The translations under genes were made by a program, and so were the position numbers. Of a DNA stretch of 64,000 nucleotides, positions 1 to 10,016 are shown piece after piece. A model generated the notes under the pieces. The model searched no databases. It was not told where the DNA came from and was given only the letters and a program-made list of their open reading frames with translations. Location: contig NZ_JXSY01000021.1 of NCBI RefSeq assembly GCF_004329715.1, positions 208,308-272,307 on the forward strand. Direction: 5' to 3'. Within the stretch, counting starts at the first letter, position 1; every line of letters starts with the position of its first letter. Origin of the DNA: Bowmanella sp. JS7-9. GTDB taxonomy: Bacteria; Pseudomonadota; Gammaproteobacteria; Enterobacterales; Alteromonadaceae.

Positions 1-1528
1 CGATATTCTGGTCAGTCGCGGTGGTGATATTTTCCGCACGTCGGATATGACCTATGTGCAATCAATTTCAGGTATCAATGGCGCAATTAAACAGGTGACT
101 TTTGATAGCGCGCAAAACCTCGCCTTTGTGGTAATGCTCGATGGTCAGGTGAGTTATTACAACTTAACCACCTGGGTAGAAATTGACTCGCTGGCAGTGT
201 CTGACGCCACTGGCGTTGTTGTTGTAGATGGTAGCGTATTGGTGCTGCAGAACGGTGGTGTGAATACTCAGTTAGTGAGTCTGGATCATCCATGTATGCA
301 GTGCGGAGCGAATACCGCGCCGGTTGCCAGTTTTACTTATACCCCTGCACAGGGCACGACGCTTGATACCTATGAGTTTGATGCATCGTCGAGTAGTGAT
401 GCTGAAGATGGCGCAGCGCTGCAGTACCGCTGGAACTTTGATAACGATAACCAATGGGATACTGAATTCAGTGACAATCCACTGACCAGTAAAAAATTCA
501 TCTCGGCCGGGACGCGATTTGTCACGCTGCAGGTCAAAGACTCTGCTGGCGCATTGCATAGCAAAACCCTGGATGTTGAGGTTGCACAGGGCATTGATTA
601 TGGCACCACGGTCAATGATTCAGTGGCGTATAGTCTGGCGTTTGATGTGACTGCAACCGCGACGGATGCATTACGTAACAAGCTGTATGTGTCGGATCAG
701 GCCGCCAAACGAGTGTATGTGGTGAATCTGGAAACCGGCCTCACAGAAAAATATTTTGAATTTGATTTTATGCCGGAGCGCATGACGATTTCCCCTGACG
801 GTGGAACCTTGTATCTGGCCTTGCTAACGCAACAACACAGTTACTCCTGGTGGAAAGAGGATCAGAGCGGCTACATCGCTGTGTTTGATCTGGCGCAGCA
901 GGCACAAACTCTGGTGTATGGTATTCCTACCGATCCTTACGATTTAGTCGTCAATGATCAAAACAAGCTGGTTGTATCTTCAGGTTCAGGCCAGTGGACG
1001 GATATCTATGCGTTTAATGCTAACGACGGTGCTGTGTTGGGTAAATCCTCGATCAGACAAAGTAGCCGCTTGTCGCTGCATCCATCCAGTGATCTGGTGT
1101 TCGCCGCCGATACCGACATAACTCCGTCAGATTTTCAGAAGTTTGACATCAGTGGGACTGGCATAAGATCACTGGGAGACAGCCCCTATCACGGCGATTA
1201 CTACATTGATGGTAAAGTCTGGTTGTCGCCGGATGGCAATAATGTAATTAGTCGCGGCGGTGAGATGTTCCGGGTCGCCGATATGAATTGGCTGCAAGCA
1301 CTTGATGGCGTTGATTCCGCTATACACGACATCGTGTTTGATACGGATAATAACCGTCTGCTAATGCTGACGGACGCAAGCCTGATTGCCTTAAGTTTAA
1401 GTGACTATGCTGTTACCAGCGTGTTGCCATCGCAGGGTGCCAAGTCGTTGGTAATTAGTAATGGCCGTGTGTTTGGCTTGCTCAACGGCGGGTTAAGCAC
1501 CACCGTCATAGAGTATGTATTTGAATAA
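1..1528 (+). CDS. PKD-domain beta-propeller surface protein, 5'-truncated by the window edge
   Basis: The reading frame is open from base 2, so the true start lies upstream of the window. A CxxC pair (CMQC, near base 295) precedes a PKD domain encoded at about 315-580, with typical PVASF and RWNFD signatures. The rest reads as YVTN/beta-propeller-like repeats (LYVSDQ, ISPDGGTLYLA, LSPDGNNVISRGG). The first bases encode a unit (ILVSRGGDIFRTSDM) that closely matches one near 1240-1290 (VISRGGEMFRVADM), so similar blades flank the PKD domain. Such proteins are usually exported and act in adhesion or polymer binding. No enzymatic residues are visible, and the function is unassigned. Confidence 0.75.
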   Translation, partial: DILVSRGGDIFRTSDMTYVQSISGINGAIKQVTFDSAQNLAFVVMLDGQVSYYNLTTWVEIDSLAVSDATGVVVVDGSVLVLQNGGVNTQLVSLDHPCMQCGANTAPVASFTYTPAQGTTLDTYEFDASSSSDAEDGAALQYRWNFDNDNQWDTEFSDNPLTSKKFISAGTRFVTLQVKDSAGALHSKTLDVEVAQGIDYGTTVNDSVAYSLAFDVTATATDALRNKLYVSDQAAKRVYVVNLETGLTEKYFEFDFMPERMTISPDGGTLYLALLTQQHSYSWWKEDQSGYIAVFDLAQQAQTLVYGIPTDPYDLVVNDQNKLVVSSGSGQWTDIYAFNANDGAVLGKSSIRQSSRLSLHPSSDLVFAADTDITPSDFQKFDISGTGIRSLGDSPYHGDYYIDGKVWLSPDGNNVISRGGEMFRVADMNWLQALDGVDSAIHDIVFDTDNNRLLMLTDASLIALSLSDYAVTSVLPSQGAKSLVISNGRVFGLLNGGLSTTVIEYVFE

Positions 1529-1535
1529 TCCCGGT

Positions 1536-1568
1536 AATGGCGCACTATCCGGTGCGCCATTTCTCTCT
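1536..1568 (+). terminator. hairpin after the PKD/propeller gene
   Basis: AATGGCGCAC (1536-1545) pairs perfectly with GTGCGCCATT (1552-1561) around a six-base loop. A pyrimidine-rich TCTCTCT tail follows instead of a clean U-tract, so termination is likely but may be inefficient. Confidence 0.55.
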
Positions 1569-1752
1569 ATAACTCAGAGCCAGTAATTTCGTGCGGCAAT
1601 CCTGCTGCGTGTGAACCTCAAAACACAGGGCATATCCGCAGTTCACGATGGATGGATTCATCTTTCTTCTGCATGTATGCTGCGCTCACAAAAACGAAAA
1701 ATTAAACAGGGAATGTGTTTTTCGCCGTCCCTCTGTCAAGGAATGAAGTTGT

Positions 1753-2985
1753 ATGAATCTTGGTAAAGTTACTTCTGCGTTATGTTTGTCTGCCAGTCTG
1801 TCATTACCCTCTATGGCGACGGATTTGATTAATTTGAAAGAATTGCCCGAATGGATCCAAACCGCATCGGCGCGTGAGGCGACGGTAGCTCAACGGGGCA
1901 AAGTGGCGATTGAACAGTTTAACGTCGATGGTGAAGTCATTGGTGAGGTAGTTCACGCAGAAGGCGAAGACGGTACCTGGTATTACAATTTTAATATTGG
2001 AACTGCCTCGCCGGTTGAATGTTACGTATTTACTGAGTTCGATGGCGCAGCAAATTCGTTGCACAGCATTATTGAATACAGCTTGTCTGGCGCTGAAACC
2101 TTAAACAAAAAAGAGCTCACCGATAAATTCAATTTTGCAGTTGATAGTGGTGTTATCGGCGATACGCCGTATTTACTACTAGATACCCTGTACAAATTGT
2201 CTGATGGAAAAGCGCCGGTTTTGGGCACCTTGAAAGGCTTAGCTGCACGGACTAACGACACGCTGCAGGTGTGTGTTCACAATGAAATGGGTTACCGCAG
2301 CACATTTTTTGAAGTGTTCGAATCGTTTGTGAATCTGTTTACCAAGACTGAGGCGCAGCCTGAGTTTTTTGAGATGGTACATCAGATCACACTCAACGGA
2401 ATGGCAGTGGGGTATGCCCGCGAGAAATATAGTGTGGACAGCGACAACGATGTTCATCAGTTAACTGACACGGCATTTTTAATACCGGTTGATGCGAATA
2501 ATGTCATGCGTTCTGATACGTTGAATGACGCGTGGAGCCGCCAGGATGGATCATTGATCAATGGATACGAGCACAATATCGAAAATGGTGAGTTGGCCTC
2601 TGAATTCTCTATTGAATTTAAAGATGAAAGTTGGCTTGTCAGCGGTCAAATGCAGGGTAAAGAGGTCAATTCTACGCTCGAGTATAACGGCTGGTTATTA
2701 TCGAGCATCGGCAGCTACCGCGCAGCAGCAGAATTATTGGCGAGTGATGAAACATCCGCAGAATATCAGTTATGGACATCACAGGCGGATCCGACCTCGG
2801 CGATGAAAATTGTTGTAAGTAAATTAACCGACGATAACAACGCTAACATTAAAGTCGACATGGGCCCTATGGTGTTGAAATACCACTCTGATGAACAAGG
2901 CGTTATGCACAATGGTGTAGTGATGCAGGGCGGTATGGAGTTGGGTTTTGCGCCACTGTATAGCAAAGGTACTCCACAACCGTGA
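1753..2985 (+). CDS. exported protein of unknown function
   Basis: I do not recognise a family. The 410-residue product has a Sec-type signal peptide (hydrophobic residues 5-19, cleavage probably after SMA at about 22). The remainder is soluble, acidic and probably beta-rich, with no lipobox, transmembrane segment or obvious catalytic motif. An AAGGA lies a little far upstream of the ATG. The stop overlaps the GTG start of the next gene, a transglutaminase-like protein, so the two are almost certainly translationally coupled. This one could be its substrate, inhibitor or partner, but that is inference from position only. Confidence 0.75.
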   Translation: MNLGKVTSALCLSASLSLPSMATDLINLKELPEWIQTASAREATVAQRGKVAIEQFNVDGEVIGEVVHAEGEDGTWYYNFNIGTASPVECYVFTEFDGAANSLHSIIEYSLSGAETLNKKELTDKFNFAVDSGVIGDTPYLLLDTLYKLSDGKAPVLGTLKGLAARTNDTLQVCVHNEMGYRSTFFEVFESFVNLFTKTEAQPEFFEMVHQITLNGMAVGYAREKYSVDSDNDVHQLTDTAFLIPVDANNVMRSDTLNDAWSRQDGSLINGYEHNIENGELASEFSIEFKDESWLVSGQMQGKEVNSTLEYNGWLLSSIGSYRAAAELLASDETSAEYQLWTSQADPTSAMKIVVSKLTDDNNANIKVDMGPMVLKYHSDEQGVMHNGVVMQGGMELGFAPLYSKGTPQP

Positions 2986-3764
2986 GGGGAATTCTGATTG
3001 GGCTGGCATTGCTGGCTTCCAGTTTCGTCGTTGGTGCGCAAAGTGTACCTACGTTAGCCATGCTGGACGTGACATTAGCGCGCGGGGAATCCCTGCCGCT
3101 AGTGGGACGCATTGAGCTGAACCTGACGACCAGTGACTCCGCGCTTACGCTAGCAGAGCTGAAGCGCTGGTCAGGTGTAGAAGTGATGCAAAACGAAGAT
3201 GGTACTTTGCGCCTGTCTATCGTCCGTCAGCCTCAGATGCAGGATGGCTACACTGAAAAAGATCTGCTGGATACATTTGTCATGGACTTCACCGAGGCGA
3301 GTGTACTGGCGGTAAAGGACGCATATTTAGAGTCACACCCAACACTCGAGTCCGTGCAGCAACTGGCGTCTTTTGTTAGTGGTTTTATTACCCAACCTAC
3401 CTATGTAAATGGATTTAATATTGCTTCAAAAGTCGCTACCCAACGCAGTGGCGATTGCACGGAATATGCGGTGTTGACTGCTGCGTTGGCACGCTCGTTG
3501 GAGATACCTGCGCGGGTTGTTATTGGCAGTGTCATTATTGGCGCAGAAAATGAATTGCTGGGCTTTGGACATGCGTGGACTGAAGTTTGGTTTCAGAACA
3601 GATGGCAAATTGTGGATGCCGCACTGTATGGTGAGAACAGAGAGCAAATTTACTATTTACCCGCTAGCGTCATAAAAAATGAAGGGCCCGGCTTTATGTT
3701 CGGACTCGCAGGCATAATGAATCTTATGCCACATAAGTTGACGAACATCCGCAGCGTTAAGTAG
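2982..3764 (+). CDS. exported transglutaminase-like cysteine protein
   Basis: This 260-residue product has a signal peptide (residues 1-20, ending VGAQ). Its transglutaminase-like core carries Cys159 in SGDCTEYA, His197 in GHAWTEV and Asp212 in WQIVDA, the usual Cys-His-Asp order. Members act as periplasmic proteases, transglutaminases or peptide-modifying enzymes; the substrate here is unknown. The start is a GTG whose TGA overlap with the upstream stop gives a GTGA junction typical of coupling. A bidirectional terminator follows. The triad is seen; catalytic activity is inferred. Confidence 0.82.
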   Translation: MRGILIGLALLASSFVVGAQSVPTLAMLDVTLARGESLPLVGRIELNLTTSDSALTLAELKRWSGVEVMQNEDGTLRLSIVRQPQMQDGYTEKDLLDTFVMDFTEASVLAVKDAYLESHPTLESVQQLASFVSGFITQPTYVNGFNIASKVATQRSGDCTEYAVLTAALARSLEIPARVVIGSVIIGAENELLGFGHAWTEVWFQNRWQIVDAALYGENREQIYYLPASVIKNEGPGFMFGLAGIMNLMPHKLTNIRSVK

Positions 3765-3766
3765 AT

Positions 3767-3791
3767 AAAGCGAGCCAGAGCTCGCTTTTTT
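3767..3791. terminator. bidirectional terminator between convergent genes
   Basis: AAAGCGAGC (3767-3775), loop CAGA, GCTCGCTTT (3780-3788), then a T-run. The A-run on the other side makes it work in both directions. It sits between the transglutaminase-like gene and rssA. Confidence 0.85.
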
Positions 3792-4680
3792 AATCCATCA
3801 TCAGCTGATATTTAATTTGCGCGGCCAGACGCTCGACACTTTGGCGGCCTTCTTCAATCAGCTCCTCCGCGCGATAGAACTCCATAATGCCAAAGTCACG
3901 CAATTGAGGTTCGATAATCACGTCAGGTGGGTCGCCGGCCAAACGTGAGCGGGTGACGCGTGCCTGCAGAATCTCCAGCGAGTTGGACATCACGCTGATG
4001 ATGCTGGGAGGTGCCGGTTCGCGGCTGCCGTTACCAAATTTTTCCCGAAGAAATGCATGGCTTTTGGCAAGGAAGTGATCGGTTTTTTCCTGATTATGTT
4101 CGTGTTCCTGCACGGTGCGTTCGGCCAGATCCGGCCTAAAATCGGCACTGAGATTCACCGCAATGATGACGTCGGCTCCGAGCGCGCGACACAGATTAAC
4201 CGGAACCGGATTGACCACGGCACCATCTACCAGCCAGCGATCATTCAGGCGATGGGGTGGGAACAACCCTGGGATCGCGCAGGAAGCGCGCACGGCCGGC
4301 AGAATCTCACCGGTTTTAAAGTTGACTTCTTTACCGCTGTACATATCCGTGGTGGTGATCGCCAGTGGCTTTTGTAACTCTTCAAAGGTGGGGGCGCTGA
4401 AATTCTCTGCCAGCATCTCAAACACCTTTTGCCCGTGAGCGAAGCCGCCTTTATTCAGACCGATCCCCATCAGACGGATAACCTGCCACTCGGTCAGGGA
4501 TTTAGCCCATTCGGCAAGAGGTTCCAGATTACCACTGGCATACGCGGCGCCCACATAAGAGCCAATCGAACAGCCCGCGACTACATCGATATGAATGCCC
4601 ATTTCTTCCAACGCGCGAATAATGCCGATGTGCGCCCAACCGCGCGCCGCGCCGCTACCTAATGCCAGACCTACTTTCAT
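3790..4680 (-). CDS. rssA: patatin-like phospholipase, RssA family
   Basis: This 296-residue protein is in the NTE/patatin family. It has the oxyanion-hole GSGAARG near residue 8, the nucleophile Ser38 in GCSIGS, and Asp152 in VDGAVVNPVP, forming the Ser-Asp dyad. The length fits RssA/YchK-type cytoplasmic lipid hydrolases, and there is no signal peptide. The physiological lipid is not known for this family. It appears monocistronic, ending at a bidirectional terminator shared with the convergent gene. Confidence 0.87.
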   Translation of the reverse strand: MKVGLALGSGAARGWAHIGIIRALEEMGIHIDVVAGCSIGSYVGAAYASGNLEPLAEWAKSLTEWQVIRLMGIGLNKGGFAHGQKVFEMLAENFSAPTFEELQKPLAITTTDMYSGKEVNFKTGEILPAVRASCAIPGLFPPHRLNDRWLVDGAVVNPVPVNLCRALGADVIIAVNLSADFRPDLAERTVQEHEHNQEKTDHFLAKSHAFLREKFGNGSREPAPPSIISVMSNSLEILQARVTRSRLAGDPPDVIIEPQLRDFGIMEFYRAEELIEEGRQSVERLAAQIKYQLMMD

Positions 4681-4823
4681 TCTTAGCCTCTGTCCTTGCT
4701 ATGGGTAAATTGAAAAATTGCTGTCTTTTCATGCTATTACATTGGGACAAAGTTACTTTTGGCAAGTGGTTGTCCGCAATTTACTGCATATGATCTGGCT
4801 ATCACCAGCGTTCAACAATCCTG

Positions 4824-5825
4824 TTAACGCCCCTCGCCTTGCCAGCGGAACAGCCAGGAGCCAACAGCCATAAACAAAGCTGTCATACCCGCCATGGCCC
4901 ATAGATGAAACTGAATATCTAACAGGCCAGCCCCGTCATTCATAATGGCGCGTGCGGCCTGTAACAAATGGGTAAGTGGTAACAACAGGGCTATGTTTTG
5001 CACCATTTGCGGGGCGCCCTCCAGTGAAAACCACACGCCGGAAAGCAGCATCATAGGCCAGCTGATTAGATTAAGCAGGCCACCGGTAAGTTCTTCGCTG
5101 TGGCTGCGGCTGGCGATCAGCAAGCCCATGGCGATCATGGCCGCGGCACCAAACAGGGTCACGATTAACAGATTCAGATAGCTACCGAGCATGTAAAAAT
5201 CGAACATCCAGTTACAGGCGATAAATACGCCACTGGTAATGCTGACCACAATAAACAAACGCGACAGGATCTGCGCGGCAATAAATTCGACCGGTTTTAA
5301 TGGCGTGGCCTGCAGGCGCTTGAGTACCGAACTTTTGCGGTAGCGTACAATCACGTAGCCCACCCCAAACAGGCAGCTGAACATCATATTCATACCCAGA
5401 ATACCTGGCAGCACCCAGTCCAGATAGCGAATTTCGCGGCCTTCGAGCTTTTGTGCCTGATAATCAGGCAGCTGGCCAACTAACAACTGTTCGGCAAAAT
5501 ACCCCTGTGGCGAGGAGGAATTGATCCAATACGTCTTTGCGGTGGAGTCGACGAGGATATCCAGCTGATGGCGCTGCAATTTAGCTTTGGCTTTATCCAC
5601 ATCCTGATAGGTGACGTATTCCACATGGGGCATATGGAAAAAGCTATTGTCGGTGACCGTCTGCATCACGCCTACTTTGTATGCTGCGCGCCCATCACCA
5701 CTGAAAATAAACGCAAAGCCAATTACCAGCAGCAGAGGGAAGGCCAGATTCCAGCCCAGTGAACTGCGGTCGCGGAAAAACTCCAGATTACGCGCGATAA
5801 ACACCGCCCAAAAACGCTTAAGCAT
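4824..5825 (-). CDS. ABC-2 type transporter permease
   Basis: This 333-residue membrane protein has an N-terminal helix (about residues 25-42), an extracytoplasmic stretch to about residue 140, and five more hydrophobic segments to the C-terminus. That is the ABC2_membrane layout of drug, polysaccharide and lipid exporters. Its start overlaps the end of the ATPase gene by 8 bp, so the two form one exporter. The substrate cannot be told from sequence. Confidence 0.87.
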   Translation of the reverse strand: MLKRFWAVFIARNLEFFRDRSSLGWNLAFPLLLVIGFAFIFSGDGRAAYKVGVMQTVTDNSFFHMPHVEYVTYQDVDKAKAKLQRHQLDILVDSTAKTYWINSSSPQGYFAEQLLVGQLPDYQAQKLEGREIRYLDWVLPGILGMNMMFSCLFGVGYVIVRYRKSSVLKRLQATPLKPVEFIAAQILSRLFIVVSITSGVFIACNWMFDFYMLGSYLNLLIVTLFGAAAMIAMGLLIASRSHSEELTGGLLNLISWPMMLLSGVWFSLEGAPQMVQNIALLLPLTHLLQAARAIMNDGAGLLDIQFHLWAMAGMTALFMAVGSWLFRWQGEGR

Positions 5826-6729
5826 GGCTAACCTCCTGTTTGGCGCCTGACTCCTGCAGCCCGTGGCCGGTGAGTTTCAAGAACAAGTCATCCAGATTGG
5901 CGGTTTTCACATGCAGTCCTTCTAAATCGGCGCCGTCTTCTACCAGCAGGCGCAGTGTTTGCTCGACCGCGTCGGTATGGATGTGCCAATGGTTATGCTC
6001 CAGTTGCGGCTGACATTGCTGCATGATTTGTGCAGACAGAGTCTGGTTACGCAGGCGGATTAGCACGCCAGAAAAGTGCTCAGCCAGCAGTTCCCGTGGC
6101 GCACCGCGGGCAATGATCTTGCCCTTGTCCATGATGGCGATGTCATCGCACAAGGTTTCCGCTTCATCCATGTAGTGGGTGGTAAGCACAATGGTTTTTC
6201 CTAATGCTTTGATTCGGTTGATTAAATCCCAGAAATTACGCCGTGCGTGGGGATCGAGCCCGGTGGTTGGCTCATCCAGAAACAGAATGTGAGGATCGTT
6301 AACCAGCGCCAATGCAAGTAACAGGCGCTGCTTTTGGCCGCCCGAGAGTTTACGGTGATCCTGATCGGCGAAGTCCTGCAGATGACATAACGCAATCAGT
6401 TCTTCTTCGCCCAGCGCGTTAGGATAAAAACTGCCAAACATGCGCAGGCATTCGCGCCCGGTCAGGTAGTCCTGTAGCGCAGTATGCTGAAACTGGATCC
6501 CGATGCGCTGGTTCATGCCGCGCTGCAATACCTCGCCGGCGTACAGGATTTGCCCGCCATCAGGCGTGACAATGCCTTCCATCATTTCAATCGTGGTGGT
6601 TTTGCCCGCACCATTGGGGCCGAGCAAGCCAAAACAGATCCCTTGCGGTACGTCGAAACTGATGTCATTTACCGCGATAAGTTGTTTAAAACGTTTCTGG
6701 AGGTGGCTGACCTGAATGTATGCGGACAC
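5818..6729 (-). CDS. ABC transporter ATP-binding protein
   Basis: The nucleotide-binding domain has Walker A GPNGAGKT, signature LSGGQKQR, Walker B ILFLDEPTTGLDP and the switch His in TTHYMDEAE. It is of the DrrA/CcmA type that partners an ABC-2 permease. An ATG at 6765 would add 12 residues. I prefer the GTG at 6729 because AGGGA lies 6 bases upstream and the protein then begins SAYIQVSHLQ, as is normal for the family. It heads a two-gene operon with the permease. Confidence 0.88.
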   Translation of the reverse strand: MSAYIQVSHLQKRFKQLIAVNDISFDVPQGICFGLLGPNGAGKTTTIEMMEGIVTPDGGQILYAGEVLQRGMNQRIGIQFQHTALQDYLTGRECLRMFGSFYPNALGEEELIALCHLQDFADQDHRKLSGGQKQRLLLALALVNDPHILFLDEPTTGLDPHARRNFWDLINRIKALGKTIVLTTHYMDEAETLCDDIAIMDKGKIIARGAPRELLAEHFSGVLIRLRNQTLSAQIMQQCQPQLEHNHWHIHTDAVEQTLRLLVEDGADLEGLHVKTANLDDLFLKLTGHGLQESGAKQEVSHA

Positions 6730-6920
6730 GAGCCGTCCCTGTGTGAATGTGCATCGCTCCATCATGCCCGAGCCAACGCGGTGCGTACAGTGACAAATAA
6801 GTGAACAGGCAGCTTTTGCAAAGGGCCGCAGATATGGTTAATCTTTGAACAACAAACAGGCTTCGCGCCTATTGTTCAGGTTACCCTGAATGTGACGCGA
6901 CGAGGGAATGGCGCACCGTT

Positions 6921-8519
6921 ATGAGTTACACCTTTGATCAATTCGAAGTCGATACCGACAACTACCAGTTGCGTTGCAATGGGAAGCCTCTGGCGATAGA
7001 GCCACAGGTGTTTAATTTGCTGGCGTATTTATTGGCCCATCGCAGCAATGTGGTCAGTAAAGATGAGCTGATGGACAAACTCTGGGCCGGTAAAATAATT
7101 AGTGAGTCAACCCTCAGTAGCTGTATCAAAGACGCCCGCAAAGCTATCGGTGACGATGGCAAAGAGCAAAAATACATTGCCACTGTTAATCGGCGCGGAT
7201 TTCGTTTCGTTGGTGAAGTGACAGAGCCACAGGCCGTGGGCGGCAGCGCTGCTGTGCAACCGGTCGATGAACAGTTACGCCAAAGCGCCATTGCAGGTAG
7301 CCAGGAAGGCGGCAGTGTGTGTCTGTTTCCTATTCGTAATCTGGCGCCGGATAAGCGTATCGTGATTGCGGTGTTACCGTTTCAGTGTCTCGGCGGTGAG
7401 CTGGTGGAGTTTTGTGCCGAGTCTCTCTACGAGGATATCAATATTCATCTGGCACGCACGCCGGGCTTTCTGGTGACCTCGCGTAACTCTGCTGCTTACT
7501 ACCGTGCCCATCAGGCCAGCCATAGCCATATTGGCCAGGAGTTGGGCGCGCAGTATGTGGTAGATGGGGCGATTCGTAGCTTAGGTGATCAAATCAATCT
7601 ATCCATTAAGCTGGTGGAAGTGGATGGTGATCGGGTGTTATGGGGGCTTAGAAAAAATTTGCCATTAGCTGATTTGGCCACCCAACTTGAAGACATCACC
7701 TTAAGCATCACCAGTGCGATTGAACCTGAGATAAACCGGGTGGAATTTGCCTCATTGCGTAAACGCCGTCAGGTGGATTTGGCCGCCTGGGAATTATATC
7801 GCCAGGGCCACTCAGTGCTGGGATTAAAAGGCTGGAGTGAAGAGAGCTTTCAGGAATGCGCCGATTTATTGCGTCAGGCCATCAGTAAAGATCCTGAACT
7901 GGCATTTGCCCATGCGTATTTGTCTCTGACGCTGGCAATTGGCCATTTGGTCGGGCTGGTTAACCACGATGGCTGGCATGAGGAAGCACTGGCTGCGGCG
8001 GAAAAAGCCTTGTTATTAGATAGCCAGGATCCGGATGTGCTGGGGTATGTGGGCTGCGCGTTTGCCGATATGGGCGACTATTTTCGCGGTATTAAGTTAT
8101 TGGAACGCTGTGTGGAGCTGGACCCCAGCAATGCGCAGGGCTGGGCGGCACTCGGTGCGGCGCAGTTACAGATTGGTGAGGAGCGGGGTTTTACCAATAT
8201 GTATCACGGCATTCGTATCAGTCCGCGGGATAACCGGATTGGAGCCTGGGGAGCGTTACTGGCCAGAGCGTTGCTGAGTTTTGGCCGCTTGGATGAAGCG
8301 ATTGAAGTGGCACAAAATGCTTGTGCCTTTGATGATAAAATTTTCCTGCCGCGGGTAGTGCTGGGCATTGCGCTGGCTCAGGCGGATCAACCGCAGGCGG
8401 CAGCCACCGCCATTGATGATGCCCGGCGCATTCGGCCTAATCTGAGTTTGGGCGACATTCAGCGCTTTGTACGTCCGGAAGAAATGCCCAAGATGCAACA
8501 ATACGCATTGCTGGCCTAA
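6921..8519 (+). CDS. winged-helix (OmpR/CadC-type) regulator with TolB-like and TPR regions
   Basis: This 532-residue protein begins with a Trans_reg_C winged helix (residues 3-98; VFNLLAYLLAHRSNVVSKDEL and the GFRFVGEV wing). A TolB/adenylate-cyclase-associated domain follows at about 140-270 (VIAVLPFQCLGG, YVVDGAIRS), then a run of tetratricopeptide repeats to the end. No transmembrane helix is evident, unlike CadC. Such proteins are presumed DNA-binding sensors whose TPRs bind a partner. Targets are unknown; the divergent ABC exporter is a candidate. A related TPR protein without the DNA-binding domain lies at 32520. Confidence 0.82.
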   Translation: MSYTFDQFEVDTDNYQLRCNGKPLAIEPQVFNLLAYLLAHRSNVVSKDELMDKLWAGKIISESTLSSCIKDARKAIGDDGKEQKYIATVNRRGFRFVGEVTEPQAVGGSAAVQPVDEQLRQSAIAGSQEGGSVCLFPIRNLAPDKRIVIAVLPFQCLGGELVEFCAESLYEDINIHLARTPGFLVTSRNSAAYYRAHQASHSHIGQELGAQYVVDGAIRSLGDQINLSIKLVEVDGDRVLWGLRKNLPLADLATQLEDITLSITSAIEPEINRVEFASLRKRRQVDLAAWELYRQGHSVLGLKGWSEESFQECADLLRQAISKDPELAFAHAYLSLTLAIGHLVGLVNHDGWHEEALAAAEKALLLDSQDPDVLGYVGCAFADMGDYFRGIKLLERCVELDPSNAQGWAALGAAQLQIGEERGFTNMYHGIRISPRDNRIGAWGALLARALLSFGRLDEAIEVAQNACAFDDKIFLPRVVLGIALAQADQPQAAATAIDDARRIRPNLSLGDIQRFVRPEEMPKMQQYALLA

Positions 8520-8537
8520 TCACCGGTACTGCGGCGG

Positions 8538-10016
8538 TTATTGGCAGACTAACACTTTTCTAACGGCATCCTGCCAGCCCTGATAAAGAGCGGAGACGAC
8601 TTCCCTATCCAGTTGTGGCTGGCGTTGTTGCTCGGCTTGCCAAAGTTGCTGAATATGCGCGGTAGAGTCAAACAAGCCCTTGTGTAAGCCAGCCAGGTAA
8701 GCCGCGCCCAATGCCGAGGTCTCCACCGTGACCGGGCGTTCAATGTTAATTGCCAGAATATCCGCCAGAAATTGCATAAACCAGTTGTTCGCCGCCATCC
8801 CACCGTCGATACGCATGGTATGAATGCTGATGCCATCCTGCTCGATAGCCGCCAGCAGATCTTTGGTTTGGTAGCCCACTGACTGAATTCCGGCGGAGAC
8901 GATTTCATTGATACCGGACGCGCGGGTCAAGCCGCTAATCGCGCCTCTGGCGTCCGGATCCCAATAGGGTGCACCTAAACCCGTTAATGCGGGCACAAAA
9001 TACACGCCGTGATTGAGGTTGGTTTTTGCTAACAGATCTTCGGTGTCTGTTGCGCAGCGAAACAGATGCAAATTATCGCGCATCCATTGCACGGCGGCGC
9101 CGGCGATAAAGATACTGCCTTCAATGGCATAGCTGGCTTCACCGTCGATTTGGTAGGCGATGGTGGTCAGTAATTTATTGTGGGATGTCAGCGCCAGTTT
9201 GCCGGTATTGACCATTAAAAAGCAGCCGGTGCCATAGGTGCTTTTGGCCATCCCTTCGGTAAAGCAGCCCTGACCGATCAGTGCGGCTTGTTGGTCGCCG
9301 GCGATCCCGCCGATGCAAAGTGGCGCACCAAACAGGTGGCAGGTGCCGAAATCATCCGCACTGTTTTTTACCTCTGGCAGCATACTGCGGGGAATATCGA
9401 ACAGGGCGAGCAGCTCTGCATCCCAGCTATGGGTGTGGATATTGTACAGCAGGGTGCGACTGGCATTGGTGGCGTCGGTAAAGTGGGACTGACCTTCGGT
9501 TAAATGCCACAGCAAGAACGTATCGACTGTCCCAAACGCCAGTTCGCCCTGTTCGGCGGCGTGTCGCGCCCCCTCAACATTGTCCAGGATCCAGCGGATT
9601 TTAGTGGCGGAAAAATACGCGTCGATTAACAGGCCGGTTTTTGCATTAATGAGTTCGCCATGACCTTGTTCGCTGAGTTCGTGGCAGTACTGCGCGGTAC
9701 GTCGATCCTGCCAGACAATCGCGTTATAAATCGTTTTGCCGGTTTTTTTGTTCCAAATCAGCGTGGTTTCCCGCTGATTACAGATACCGATGGCACTGAT
9801 TTGAGCAACAGTGATGCCCGACTCATTTAGGGTTTGTTTAATGGTATTGAGCACCGATTGCAGGATGTCGTCCGGATCATGCTCTACCCAGCCATTTTGC
9901 GGATAATGCTGGGTAAATTCCTGGGAAGCGGAATGGATCAGGTTACCCTGCTGATCGAAAATAATCGCGCGTGAGCTGGTGGTGCCCTGGTCGATGGACA
10001 ATAAATAGGGTTTCAT
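8538..10016 (-). CDS. glpK: glycerol kinase
   Basis: Glycerol kinase phosphorylates glycerol to glycerol 3-phosphate with ATP in the cytoplasm. The 492-residue product has the FGGY-family start ([16 protein letters not shown]), the WVEHDP segment, GICNQRETT, and [14 protein letters not shown] near the C-terminus. Length is normal (about 500). Its ATG overlaps the TGA of glpD (ATGA), so it is translated after glpD in one operon. Confidence 0.96.
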   Translation of the reverse strand: MKPYLLSIDQGTTSSRAIIFDQQGNLIHSASQEFTQHYPQNGWVEHDPDDILQSVLNTIKQTLNESGITVAQISAIGICNQRETTLIWNKKTGKTIYNAIVWQDRRTAQYCHELSEQGHGELINAKTGLLIDAYFSATKIRWILDNVEGARHAAEQGELAFGTVDTFLLWHLTEGQSHFTDATNASRTLLYNIHTHSWDAELLALFDIPRSMLPEVKNSADDFGTCHLFGAPLCIGGIAGDQQAALIGQGCFTEGMAKSTYGTGCFLMVNTGKLALTSHNKLLTTIAYQIDGEASYAIEGSIFIAGAAVQWMRDNLHLFRCATDTEDLLAKTNLNHGVYFVPALTGLGAPYWDPDARGAISGLTRASGINEIVSAGIQSVGYQTKDLLAAIEQDGISIHTMRIDGGMAANNWFMQFLADILAINIERPVTVETSALGAAYLAGLHKGLFDSTAHIQQLWQAEQQRQPQLDREVVSALYQGWQDAVRKVLVCQ

